Positions 32,713 through 41,541 of a stretch of 64,000 nt of DNA are shown piece after piece. Each line of letters begins with the position of its first letter. Position 1 is the stretch's first letter. The notes beneath the pieces are model-generated. The model ran no database searches and was not told where the DNA came from. It worked only from the letters and a program-made list of their open reading frames with translations. The translations under genes and the position numbers were made by a program. This stretch comes from Zoogloea sp016790385 (GTDB lineage Bacteria > Pseudomonadota > Gammaproteobacteria > Burkholderiales > Rhodocyclaceae), in assembly GCF_041916735.1 (NCBI RefSeq), contig NZ_JAYRYY010000002.1; one strand, 5' to 3'.

Positions 32713-33126
32713 ATGCCCCCCGACCCTTTCGGCACCGATCTGCGCCTGGTCTTCACCCGCGGCCGGGAAGGGGCCGATCTCGCCATCGGCCTCCAGGATT
32801 TCGAGACCGTCAGCGGCATCGACAATCTGGTGCAGGCACTCACCCTGCGCCTGCTGGTGGATCGGGGCGAACTCGACGGGCTTGGCCATCCCCGCTATGG
32901 CAGCCGCATTCGCGACCTGATCGGCGAACCCCTCGACCGCGCCAACCTCGAACTGCTGCGCCGCTACGTGCGCCAGGAGCTGCTGCGCGATCCGCGGGTG
33001 GAGGAAGTCCTGCTGGTACGCGTCACCCCCCACGAACCCAGCCACGACGGCGTGGACGTGGAGGTGCGGATACGCGCCGGCGGCGGCCTGGAAACCAGCC
33101 TGGAGGTGCGAATCGATGGCGCTTGA
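32713..33126 (+). CDS. Baseplate wedge protein, gp25/gpW-like
   Basis: The 137-residue product has the gp25/W pattern: GTDLRLVFTRGREGADLAIG, DNLVQALTLRLLVDRGELDG, GHPRYGSRIRDLIGEP (the conserved P-x-Y-G-S-x-L/I region), and RQELLRDPRVEEVLLVRVTP. In phages and injection systems this protein seeds sheath polymerisation at the baseplate. It overlaps the J-like gene by 11 bases, the usual W-J coupling. Confidence 0.88.
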   Translation: MPPDPFGTDLRLVFTRGREGADLAIGLQDFETVSGIDNLVQALTLRLLVDRGELDGLGHPRYGSRIRDLIGEPLDRANLELLRRYVRQELLRDPRVEEVLLVRVTPHEPSHDGVDVEVRIRAGGGLETSLEVRIDGA

Positions 33127-34636
33127 GCGGGTTTACCTCAAAAAAGGCTTCGCCGAACTGGTGGACGCCCTCCTGGACGAGATCGCTTCCGGGCGAGGGG
33201 GGCGTCTGGCCCTCACGGATGCCAACGAAGGCAGCGTGGTACGCACCCTCGCCGAAGCCTTCGCCCGCGAACTGGCGGTGTGCTACGAGCAGCTCGACGC
33301 GGTCTATCGCAACGCCTACCTCGACTCCGCGGCGGGGGCAGCCCTTGACAACGTGGTGGCCCTGCTCGGCATGGAACGCCAGCGGGGTGGCCACCTGGAA
33401 GGCACCGCCACCTTCAGCCGCGGCCAGCCCGCGCCCGAAGACATCCACATCCCCCTCGGCACCCTCGTGGCGGGGCGTGACGTGCCGCTCTTCGCCACCA
33501 CGGCCAATGCCGTGCTCGACAAGGGCTCACGTCAGGTGGTGGTGGGCGTGCGGGCGGTGGAACCGGGGGGCGAGACGGTCAAGGCCGGCGCCCTGGCCAG
33601 CCTGCCCCGCCCCATCGCCGGCATCGACGAGGTGAGCAACCCGGGCTACCTGGTGCTGCGCCAGCGCGAGGAAACCGACGAAGAGCTGCGCGCCCGGGCC
33701 CGGCGCCTCGTGCGCTCCTCCAACACCGGCACCGTCGCCGCCCTTGAAGAAGCCGCCCGCGGCCTGGGCATCCGCGAGGTCCAGGTGATCGAAAATCCCG
33801 AGGGTCGTCCGGGTGAGGTCGAGGTCGTCCTGGGCGACCGGGACATCAACGCTGATCTGCTCACCGAAGTGAGAAACCGCCTGGAAAACGTCCGCCCCGC
33901 AGGCATCGTCCTGCATTGCGGCCCCGCCACCCCCATCCTCGTGCAGGTCACCGCCACCCTCACCCTCAATGCGCGCCCATCGGAGCGGGAGCAGGCCGAG
34001 ATCCAGAAGCGCCTCGGCAGCGTGCTGGCCGGCTACTTCGGCAGCCTGAAGGTGGGCGAAGCCGTACGCGAGGCGAAGATCCGCGCCCTGCTGCTGGGGG
34101 ACGATGCCGTGGTGGGGTGCGAACGGAGCGGCCAGCGCCCCCTGCTGGAGCCCTTTGTGTCGAAGGCGGAAGGTACGCCGGAATCGATCGCCTTCCGCGC
34201 CCTGATGGCCAGCGGTGACATCCTGGCCCGCCCTGGCGAACGCCTCTTCCTTGATCCCAAGACCCTGCCCCTGCGCCTGAGCCTCGAATCGCCCCTTGAA
34301 GATCTGTGGATAGACACCCACCTCAGCCTCAGCGGCGCCCCGACCGGAAACGACTTCGAGGCGCGGGTCATGGGCGCGATCAAGGACATCTTTGACAAGG
34401 CCGCCCGTTCGGCCACCGCCGAAACCCCGGCCCGCATCCACTACGCCGGCCTGCACGAGGCGATCGCCCGGCTCATCGTCAATATCCGCATCGTCCGCCT
34501 GCGCATCACCGTCACCCACACCCGTGACGGGCTGGTGGAGGAACTCGACAGCGAAGACGGTGAGGCCACCATCGGCCCCCGCGAGCAGGCCATCCCGCGT
34601 AAGCCCAGGCTGCGCATCGAGGGTGGTGATGGCTGA
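33116..34636 (+). CDS. Baseplate J-like protein
   Basis: The 506-residue product matches the gpJ/gp6-like wedge proteins: AYLDSAAGAALDNVVALLGM near the N-terminus, IHIPLGTLVAGRDVPLFATT, ETDEELRARARRLVRSSNTG, GIREVQVIENPEGRPGEVEV and GIVLHCGPATPILVQVTATL. It would form the iris of the baseplate with the I-like protein. It overlaps its neighbours at both ends (11 and 8 bases). Confidence 0.9.
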   Translation: MALERVYLKKGFAELVDALLDEIASGRGGRLALTDANEGSVVRTLAEAFARELAVCYEQLDAVYRNAYLDSAAGAALDNVVALLGMERQRGGHLEGTATFSRGQPAPEDIHIPLGTLVAGRDVPLFATTANAVLDKGSRQVVVGVRAVEPGGETVKAGALASLPRPIAGIDEVSNPGYLVLRQREETDEELRARARRLVRSSNTGTVAALEEAARGLGIREVQVIENPEGRPGEVEVVLGDRDINADLLTEVRNRLENVRPAGIVLHCGPATPILVQVTATLTLNARPSEREQAEIQKRLGSVLAGYFGSLKVGEAVREAKIRALLLGDDAVVGCERSGQRPLLEPFVSKAEGTPESIAFRALMASGDILARPGERLFLDPKTLPLRLSLESPLEDLWIDTHLSLSGAPTGNDFEARVMGAIKDIFDKAARSATAETPARIHYAGLHEAIARLIVNIRIVRLRITVTHTRDGLVEELDSEDGEATIGPREQAIPRKPRLRIEGGDG

Positions 34637-36359
34637 CAGCCGGGTGCGCCGCGAGCGCCTGCTCTCCCTCCTGCCGCGCATTTTCACCAGTCAGCCCGAG
34701 TCCAGCGCGCTGAGCCGGGTCATCGACGGCATGGCCGCCGGTCTCACCCGCATGGACGAAGCCCTCACCCGCGTTCAGTACGACCGCTGGGTTGGGCTGG
34801 CGAGTCATCTTCCGCCCACTCCCGATGACATCAGCGCCCTTGAGGGCCTGGGCCAGTTGCTTCAGGTCACGCGCCTCCCGGCGCGAATCCGCCACGCCGG
34901 CTACGTGCGGACCGGCGGAGGAATCGAAGTGCGCTTCAGCCCTGCGGCCCCCCTGGACGAAGCCCTCGACGAACTCATTGGCGTGGGCTGGCGCCAATCC
35001 GACCCCCTGGGCGCGCTGGAGGCGCGCTTCAGCGGCCTGCGCTTCACCCTCACCGACGCCCGCCTCAGCGCCGACCCCGCCCCCAACCTCCCCCCCGAGA
35101 CCGCCTCCGCCAGCCTCACGCGCCTCCAGGCCCAGCTCGAACCGGAGCCCGGCGAGGCCTTCCGCCAGCGCCTGCTGATCACTTCACGAGTACGCATGGG
35201 CGGGCTCACCACGCCCCGCGCCCTGCTCTCCCTGGCCCTTGCCGACCTCGGCGCGGAAACCTGCCCGCAACTGGAGCGCCGCCTCGACAGCACCCTGGCC
35301 ATCGGCCTGCCTCCGGGCACGCGCAAACGCTGCGCCGTATGCAACGGCGACAAGCGCGGCCAACCCTGCCCCAACCACGACCAGGCCGTGCTCACCGCCT
35401 GGCTCACCGAAAACCCGGTGCTCGACGCCCGCCACCTGGAATCGGCCCCGCGCCTGCGCCGGGTCTTCAAGGTGGACAGTGCCAGCCTCTGCCCCGACCG
35501 GCCGGTGATCACCCTGGAGGTGCGCGACCAGCCCGTGCCTTACCCGGCCCTGCGCAGCCTCGACAGCGGAGAGATCACCCTTTACGCCGGCACCCTGCGG
35601 CCGGGGGACACCCTGGTGCTGTATCCCGCCTGCCCGCCGGCGGAAGCATCGCGCTTTGACGGCTTCGACTCTCCCGACCACCACCCCTGGCTGGCCACCC
35701 ACCCCCAGGGGCGCGCCGTGATCACCGATGCCCGGGGGGAGGAGCGGGACGTCAGCTCATCCATCTTCTACCTGTGGGGTGCCCGCCTGGACGACAGGGA
35801 CACCACCTTCGACGCCATGCATTTCGGGGTGCTCGAACAACGCGCCCTCAGCCCTGTCATCCACCCGGGGGGCAACAACTGGATGCTGCTCACCTTCGCC
35901 CAGCCGGACGCCACCTTCGCCGACAGCGACGACACCGTGACCAGCTCGCGCTTCGCCGACGGCGATGACCTGGACGGCACCCGGTTTGCCCTGCTGGACG
36001 GCACCATCGGCCGGGGGGATGCCCGCTATGCCGCGGTGCTGCTCGAATCCTTCAACAAGACCAACACGGGTGGCACCACCGAAAGCGACACCGCCAACCT
36101 GGGACGCCTCAGCCTGCGCCTCGACTGGCTGACCCGCCCGCCCGCCAGCATCCGCCTGCGCATTCCCCGGACCGACTGGGTTGCCACGGCAGACGCACGC
36201 AATGCCTTGCCCCTGCTGCGGGACGACATTGCCCGGGCCTCCGCCGCGGGGGTGCGCGCCCTGGTGGAATTCCCCGCACTGCCCCAGCCCCTGGACGAAG
36301 ACGCCGGCCTCGCCCCGGCCGCGGCCCGGCAGCGGGCCGGCAAAGCGCCCCTCCGATGA
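34629..36359 (+). CDS. Large baseplate protein, tail protein I-like, with a zinc-knuckle-like motif
   Basis: The 576-residue product begins like tail protein I/gp7-type wedge proteins (RERLLSLLPRIFTSQPESSA, MAAGLTRMDEALTRVQYDRW) and follows the J gene as usual. Around residues 235-251 it has CAVCNGDKRGQPCPNHD, a Cys-x2-Cys-x8-Cys-x2-His pattern that could bind a metal. The second half is a beta-rich region (PVITLEVRDQPVPYPALRSL, TLYAGTLRPGDTLVLYPACP) not expected in phage I proteins, possibly a fibre-adaptor domain. The start lies within an 8-base overlap with J. Confidence 0.75.
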   Translation: MADSRVRRERLLSLLPRIFTSQPESSALSRVIDGMAAGLTRMDEALTRVQYDRWVGLASHLPPTPDDISALEGLGQLLQVTRLPARIRHAGYVRTGGGIEVRFSPAAPLDEALDELIGVGWRQSDPLGALEARFSGLRFTLTDARLSADPAPNLPPETASASLTRLQAQLEPEPGEAFRQRLLITSRVRMGGLTTPRALLSLALADLGAETCPQLERRLDSTLAIGLPPGTRKRCAVCNGDKRGQPCPNHDQAVLTAWLTENPVLDARHLESAPRLRRVFKVDSASLCPDRPVITLEVRDQPVPYPALRSLDSGEITLYAGTLRPGDTLVLYPACPPAEASRFDGFDSPDHHPWLATHPQGRAVITDARGEERDVSSSIFYLWGARLDDRDTTFDAMHFGVLEQRALSPVIHPGGNNWMLLTFAQPDATFADSDDTVTSSRFADGDDLDGTRFALLDGTIGRGDARYAAVLLESFNKTNTGGTTESDTANLGRLSLRLDWLTRPPASIRLRIPRTDWVATADARNALPLLRDDIARASAAGVRALVEFPALPQPLDEDAGLAPAAARQRAGKAPLR

Positions 36360-36386
36360 GCCCCACGCCGTGAAGGAAATCCTCTG

Positions 36387-37760
36387 ATGGCCGACACTCC
36401 CCTTCCCTACATCGCCAAGGAGCCCGGCGACATCATGCTCGCCGCCGACTGGAACCAGATGCAGGTGCTCGCGCGCAGCGAACTCCGCGGGCACGACCAC
36501 TCCGACGCCAACGGCCTGCGCATCCCCCGCGCCGGCATTGCCGACCGGGCCATCGACGGCAGCAAGGTGGACCCTGAAAGCACACTCGCGGTAAAGAGCC
36601 TCTCCATCGACGGCCCCCTCAAGGTCACCGGCACCACCCAGCTCGCCGACATTGAGGCTGCTCTGGCCCGCTTCAGTGGCGCCAGCCTCACCACCAGCGG
36701 CGATCTGGGCGTGGGCACCGACCAGCCCGAGAACAGCGAAGGCTGGCACCGGGTGGTGGACATCCTGGGGGACGCCCACGCCAAACTGTCCATCCGTGCC
36801 GGGGCGGTGGATGGGCGGGTGATGAGCCATACCACGGGCATCCACGGCGCAGAGCCGGGTATGGTGGTGGGCACCCGCAGCACCCACCCCCTGAGCTTCG
36901 TGGTAGATAGTGAAATGCGCCTGCGCCTTGCCACCGAAAAAGCCGACAGGGCCTCAACAACGCCAGTGGCGGATTTCTTCCCGGACCACAACCGCCTGCG
37001 CCTCTCCTCGGCTTGGACCAACCAGGCCGACGGAAACTCGGCTGAGATCTGCAATGACAACAAGCAATACAAGGCACTCATGCTCGTGGGCAACCGCAGC
37101 GAAGAGGGCAAGGAAAGGCGCGTTGCGGTCTGGGATCGGCTGCAAATAAACGGCAGCCTGGTGCTGGGCGACCCTCCGGTGAAGATCCCGTCGGGGGCCA
37201 TCGGCGCGTTCTGGAGCAAAGGTGATGAAGCCTGCCTGGGCGTCGCACGCGCGCTCAACGTGATCGACAGCGTATCCAGCCAGGTGCGCTTCCAACTCAA
37301 CATGAAGGATGGCGTGCTGAAGACCGACGTACTGCGCCTGGGCAACAAGTGGCGCATGTCGGCCATCGGTGATGCCCACGGCAATGACGGCTGGCTGCGC
37401 CTTTTCAACGTGGAAAACACCGGCTACTTCGGCGGTTTCGCGTCGGATGTGATGTGGTGCACCAAAGGCTCCTTTTCCGGCTCGGATCTGCGCCTCAAGG
37501 AGAACATCCACACCCTTCAAAACGCCACCGACGCGCTGCGCCTGCTGCGGGGGGTTCGCTTCGACTGGCGTGACGGCGGACAGGCCGTCGGTCTGATCGC
37601 CCAGGAAGTCGAAGCCGTCCTGCCCGACGCCGTCACGGACGGCCCCGATGGCTGGAAGGGCATCAACCCCACGGCCCTGATTGCCCTGCTGGTCGAAGCC
37701 ATGAAGGAACAGCAGCTCATGATTGACGCACTGCGCGCAGCCCCCGCTGAACGCGCCTGA
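36387..37760 (+). CDS. Fibre protein with peptidase S74-type C-terminal chaperone domain
   Basis: The 457-residue product has an N-terminal particle-attachment-like region (PLPYIAKEPGDIMLAADWNQ, GHDHSDANGLRIPRAGIADR), a beta-rich shaft (about 100-360), and a C-terminal S74 intramolecular chaperone starting near SGSDLRLKENIHTLQNATDA with the family signature VRFDWRDGGQAVGLIAQEVE. Such domains trimerise fibres and may cleave themselves off. Residues 1-90 are clearly paralogous to those of the next gene, suggesting two alternative or joint receptor-binding fibres on one base. AAGGA precedes the ATG. Confidence 0.85.
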   Translation: MADTPLPYIAKEPGDIMLAADWNQMQVLARSELRGHDHSDANGLRIPRAGIADRAIDGSKVDPESTLAVKSLSIDGPLKVTGTTQLADIEAALARFSGASLTTSGDLGVGTDQPENSEGWHRVVDILGDAHAKLSIRAGAVDGRVMSHTTGIHGAEPGMVVGTRSTHPLSFVVDSEMRLRLATEKADRASTTPVADFFPDHNRLRLSSAWTNQADGNSAEICNDNKQYKALMLVGNRSEEGKERRVAVWDRLQINGSLVLGDPPVKIPSGAIGAFWSKGDEACLGVARALNVIDSVSSQVRFQLNMKDGVLKTDVLRLGNKWRMSAIGDAHGNDGWLRLFNVENTGYFGGFASDVMWCTKGSFSGSDLRLKENIHTLQNATDALRLLRGVRFDWRDGGQAVGLIAQEVEAVLPDAVTDGPDGWKGINPTALIALLVEAMKEQQLMIDALRAAPAERA

Positions 37761-37772
37761 GGGAGCCCCACC

Positions 37773-39170
37773 ATGGCCGACCGCCCCGAACCCTACGTCA
37801 AACGCGCCGCTGGCGACGTGATCCGCGCCGATCACTGGAACGAGGCCCAGGTCCGCGCCCGGGAAGACATTGGCGCCCACGACCACACCGGCGGCCTCGG
37901 CGCCCCCATCCCCCGGGAGGGCATACTCGAAAAGGCCATCGACGGCACACGCATCGACCCCGACGCCCGCGTCACCGTGCAGGATCTGGAGGTTCGCGGT
38001 GAGCTGAAGGTCAGCGCACGCACCCTGCTGGCCGAAATCGACAGCCTCATCGGCACTGTCCGCACAATGCTCAACCGCAACGGCGACACCGTCGAGGGCC
38101 GGCTCAACGTGATCGGCAACCTGGGCATCGGCACCGAACGGCCAGCCGGCTGCCGCTTGCAGATGGGCAATCTCAGCACACTGGACTGCGGCTCGCGGGA
38201 GAATCCCTGGACCAACCTGGGGTGGAACGCCTACTACGACGGCAGCTGGAAACGCCTGGACGCCGACAAGCCCGGCGCCAACCTGCACATCAGCGGTGAC
38301 GGCGCCGGCCAGGAGTTCCGTTTCCTGCGCATGGAACCGGACGGCAGCAATGCCCACAACATCGCCGTCATCGGCAGCAAGGTCTGCACCATCAATGACG
38401 CCAACCTGGGCATCGGCACCGCCGCCCCCAATGCCAAGCTCGACGTGCGCGGCGCCATCCATGCGGGCGGCTCCGACATCTATTTCACCGAAACCACCCA
38501 TCGCCATACCGGCTTTGGCAACACCCCCGGCTTCGCCGCCATCGAAAACGACGGCAGCACCTACAACGCGCTGATGATCCTCGGCCGTTCCACCGGAGCC
38601 CCCCTGGGGCGGGTCGTCAAGATGTGGGACAACGTCTTCATCGCCGGCAACCTTGGCACCCGCGGCTACTCGCCACAACCTCTCAGCGCCGGCTGGGGCG
38701 GTGGCATCCATACCTGGGACGTGGAGGCCGAGGGCACCATCTGGTCGAGGCATGGCGTGCAGACGGGCAACCGTGACCTGGCCGAAAACTTCGACACCCA
38801 TGAGATCCTGGAGCCCGGCGATGTGGTCAGCCTCGACCCGGACGGGACGGGCATCGTGCGCTGCCGCCAGCGCGGTGACCCGCTGGTGCTGGGCGTCGTG
38901 TCCTCCGACCCTGGCCTGCTGCTCGGCGCCGACCCCGCCCGCCGGATACCCCGCCCGGGCGAATATCCGATTGCCCTGGTGGGGCGGGTGCGCTGCAAGG
39001 TGAGCGGCGAAAACGGCGCCATCCGCAAGGGCGACCTCCTCGTTGCCGCCACGCCTCCCGGCCACGCCATGCGCGCCGGCGACGCCGCCCCCGGCACCAC
39101 CATCGGCAAGGCCCTCGAGCATTTCGAGGGCGGCACCGGCCTCATTGATGTCTTCGTCTTCCTTCGCTGA
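37773..39170 (+). CDS. Second fibre protein, paralogous N-terminus, different C-terminal domain
   Basis: The 465-residue product shares its first 90 residues in pattern with the preceding fibre (PYVKRAAGDVIRADHWNEAQ, GAHDHTGGLGAPIPREGILE, AIDGTRIDPDA). The shaft differs, and the C-terminus (about 300-465: NRDLAENFDTHEILEPGDVV, GVVSSDPGLLLGADP, ENGAIRKGDLLVAATPPGHA) looks like the chaperone-type domain found at the ends of phage and cell-surface fibres, related to peptidase G2-like folds rather than S74. It is encoded 12 bases after the first fibre. Confidence 0.75.
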   Translation: MADRPEPYVKRAAGDVIRADHWNEAQVRAREDIGAHDHTGGLGAPIPREGILEKAIDGTRIDPDARVTVQDLEVRGELKVSARTLLAEIDSLIGTVRTMLNRNGDTVEGRLNVIGNLGIGTERPAGCRLQMGNLSTLDCGSRENPWTNLGWNAYYDGSWKRLDADKPGANLHISGDGAGQEFRFLRMEPDGSNAHNIAVIGSKVCTINDANLGIGTAAPNAKLDVRGAIHAGGSDIYFTETTHRHTGFGNTPGFAAIENDGSTYNALMILGRSTGAPLGRVVKMWDNVFIAGNLGTRGYSPQPLSAGWGGGIHTWDVEAEGTIWSRHGVQTGNRDLAENFDTHEILEPGDVVSLDPDGTGIVRCRQRGDPLVLGVVSSDPGLLLGADPARRIPRPGEYPIALVGRVRCKVSGENGAIRKGDLLVAATPPGHAMRAGDAAPGTTIGKALEHFEGGTGLIDVFVFLR

Positions 39171-39200
39171 TCCACCCGCAAGCCAACCCGGAAACCTGCC

Positions 39201-39416
39201 ATGAAGCCCATGATCGAAACCCGCCTTGAGGAACTACGCCGCGAATATGAAGCCGGCGCCGGCGTGATGAACGAACTCCAGAAGAAGCAGGACGAGCTGC
39301 GCGCGACCATGATGCGCATCAGCGGCGCCATCCAGGTGCTGGAAGAACTGCTCGCCACCGAGGCCGCCGAACAGGACGCCGGCGAAGCCGCCGGTCCGCG
39401 GCTCGTCGCCAACTGA
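39201..39416 (+). CDS. Small coiled-coil protein
   Basis: The 71-residue product is a single heptad-rich helix (ETRLEELRREYEAGAGVMNE, LQKKQDELRATMMRISGAIQ) with an acidic tail. It lies 30 bases after the second fibre and 16 before the next gene. It may be a fibre or particle adaptor or chaperone; there is no direct evidence for either. Confidence 0.6.
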   Translation: MKPMIETRLEELRREYEAGAGVMNELQKKQDELRATMMRISGAIQVLEELLATEAAEQDAGEAAGPRLVAN

Positions 39417-39432
39417 ACCCGGAGCGCGGGGC

Positions 39433-40743
39433 ATGGCCGAATCCGTCTCCCTGCGAGGCCCGGATGACCAGCCCGCAACCGGGCGGAATTGGAGTGCCGG
39501 CGACGGGCTCGCCCTGGCCCTATCCCTGCCACCTGGGCGAAGCCTGGCCGCTGCCCGGCTGCTTGTCGGTGCCGCCGAAGGCGGCGAGCGCCCCCTTGAT
39601 GAACTGGAATTTCCGGGCCTTGCCACCGACATCGGCCCGCAGGCCGGCAAGAAGGACGCCCTCTGGCAGTGGGCCCGCATCGACTGGACCGAGGCCCGTG
39701 CCCTCGTCGGCGTGCTGGTGGATGCCACCCCACCCGCGGCGGGCGCCCTCGTCCCGCCCCGCCGGACCGGCGCGCGCCTGCGCCTCTTCAGCAATGGCAG
39801 CTGGCTCCCCCTGGCGCCGCTGGACACCCTGCCCACCGGTACCGAGCAGAGTTTTCCCGCCCAATGCACATCGGGCCTGATGGCCGAGATGCTGATCGAA
39901 GGCGATGCCGCGGAAAAGCGCACCGGCGTGCTCATTCCCGGCACGCTCAACGGGCGCCGCATCGGCCTGCGTTTTACCCGGCAGCCCTGCCGGTTGAGCG
40001 TGGCGATCGGCAATGAACCGCCCTTCTTCAGCCCCGACGGCCCCCTGCCCGAGGGGGGGCTGGTGGTGGCGGGGCTCGCCCGGGCCGTCAACCGTTACCT
40101 CAGCGACCATCCGGACGCCGCCACTGTTCCGCTCAACATCGCCACCGCCAACGCCCACCCGTTGCGTGTGATCGCCTTCGATGCCGAGCTTGACGCCCCG
40201 CCCCGTCCCACCACGCCCGTCACACCGCCCCCCGAACCCACTGACCAGCCCCGCCCGGGGGAGCGCGCGCTGCTGCCGCCGGTCTCTGGTGCCCCTCGCC
40301 TGGCCCGTCTGTGCGACGCCGACCACGCGGCCGGGCTGCGCCTTTCGCCCCTGCCACAGGGGGTGCGCCTGTCCAGCGTCCAACTACAGCTACGCAACCC
40401 CGGCGACGCAGAGGCCCGGGGCATGCTGAGTATCCACACCGACGACCACGGCTCCCCGACCCCGACCGCCTTGATCTGCTGGCCCATCACAATCCCGGCG
40501 GGTGACGCTCCCGACTGGTTCATCAGCCGCCTGCCCACCCCCCGACCCATGGTAGGCCAGCCCTGGTGGCTGGTATGCCGCGTCGAACACGGCGGCCTGC
40601 TGTGGTACGCCGAGGCCCCTTGCCCGCCCCTCGTCGAAACGGCCGCCCAATGCCGCGGCGACGGCCCCTGGCTGCCCCTCGACACACCCGCCCCGGCCCC
40701 CTGGCTGCGCTTTCAGGCCGGCGTACTCGACCCGGAAGACTGA
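39433..40743 (+). CDS. Unrecognised two-domain beta-rich tail-operon protein
   Basis: The 436-residue product is not recognised. A first beta-rich part (about 1-255; GDGLALALSLPPGRSLAAAR, TGARLRLFSNGSWLPLAPL, LIPGTLNGRRIGLRFTRQPC) is joined by a Pro-rich linker (PTTPVTPPPEPTDQPRP) to a second (about 280-436; GVRLSSVQLQLRNPGDAEAR, PWWLVCRVEHGGLLWYAEAP). The second part has the look of a carbohydrate-binding or fibre-tip beta sandwich. GGAG precedes the start. Confidence 0.6.
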   Translation: MAESVSLRGPDDQPATGRNWSAGDGLALALSLPPGRSLAAARLLVGAAEGGERPLDELEFPGLATDIGPQAGKKDALWQWARIDWTEARALVGVLVDATPPAAGALVPPRRTGARLRLFSNGSWLPLAPLDTLPTGTEQSFPAQCTSGLMAEMLIEGDAAEKRTGVLIPGTLNGRRIGLRFTRQPCRLSVAIGNEPPFFSPDGPLPEGGLVVAGLARAVNRYLSDHPDAATVPLNIATANAHPLRVIAFDAELDAPPRPTTPVTPPPEPTDQPRPGERALLPPVSGAPRLARLCDADHAAGLRLSPLPQGVRLSSVQLQLRNPGDAEARGMLSIHTDDHGSPTPTALICWPITIPAGDAPDWFISRLPTPRPMVGQPWWLVCRVEHGGLLWYAEAPCPPLVETAAQCRGDGPWLPLDTPAPAPWLRFQAGVLDPED

Positions 40744-40746
40744 CCC

Positions 40747-41523
40747 ATGCTCAGCCCCCTCGAACAGCTTCTACGCCCCGCCGTCGCGGCCGCTCTGCCC
40801 CCCGGGCAAGACCTGCGGACCGGCCCCGCGGCGGCCCCCGACGGCACCGCCAGTCGCGTCGCCATCCATGCCCTGCGCCTCGTCCGTGATGCGCCAAGCG
40901 GCCCGGACGACCTGGCCACCCGCGATGCGGCCTTCCTGGGCTGGCAGGGTGGCCTGATCGCCACCCCCGGCCATCCGCTCGACTTCACCCTGCCGGCCGA
41001 CGCCGTCGGTGATCTCGCCGAGGTTCATTGCCCGCCCGGCCGCGTACTGGCCGCGGGTGACGCCTACGTCCTCGACGGGCGCACCCTGCGCTTTTTTCAG
41101 GAACCCCGCGGCCCGGTGCTGGCCCGTACCCGCGGCGCCCCCTGCACCGGCTACCAGGAGCGCTGCAACGGCAGGATCGAGCTGGAACTGCGAGCCTGGG
41201 CGCGGGACATGGACACTGCCGACGATCTCCTCGCCCGCAGTCTGGCGGCCACACTGGCTGCCTTTGCCGGGCTGGACGTGATCGATCTCAGCAGCGCTCC
41301 GCCCCGGCTTGCCCTGCGTTTTACCCACCCACGGGTGAGCCTGGCCGGAATCGAGCGCGACCTCGACCCGGACGCCCGCGACTGGCCGCGCAGCGTGGCC
41401 CTTTGCCAGATACGGGGCGAGCTGGAAACCAGCCTGACCCTCGGCGCACCCGACCCCCAGGGGCGCATCCGCCAAGTGGACGTGGCCGTGCACCTGCCCT
41501 CCCGTCCGCCGGTCGGCGGCTGA
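40747..41523 (+). CDS. Unrecognised last gene of the tail operon
   Basis: The 258-residue product is not recognised. It mixes beta segments (PGRVLAAGDAYVLDGRTLRF, YQERCNGRIELELRAWARDM) with a helical stretch (ADDLLARSLAATLAAFAGLD) and ends with a beta pattern (QIRGELETSLTLGAPDPQGR). A terminator or cap protein of the tail would be expected somewhere in the cluster and this is one candidate by position; nothing in the sequence proves it. It starts three bases after the previous stop and is followed by a strong hairpin. Confidence 0.6.
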   Translation: MLSPLEQLLRPAVAAALPPGQDLRTGPAAAPDGTASRVAIHALRLVRDAPSGPDDLATRDAAFLGWQGGLIATPGHPLDFTLPADAVGDLAEVHCPPGRVLAAGDAYVLDGRTLRFFQEPRGPVLARTRGAPCTGYQERCNGRIELELRAWARDMDTADDLLARSLAATLAAFAGLDVIDLSSAPPRLALRFTHPRVSLAGIERDLDPDARDWPRSVALCQIRGELETSLTLGAPDPQGRIRQVDVAVHLPSRPPVGG

Positions 41524-41541
41524 TCACCGCCCCCTTGATGC

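Noticed and set aside
36954..39122. 722-codon - strand open frame
   Set aside because: Antisense to both fibre genes; Gly/Val/Ala-rich shadow without motifs.
24079..41523. Ordinary prophage
   Set aside because: No integrase, replication, capsid, terminase, portal or lysis genes and no attachment repeats seen.
24079..41523. Type VI secretion system
   Set aside because: No TssJ/L/M membrane complex, ClpV or TssB/C pair; W/J/I-like genes and fibres indicate a tail-like particle.
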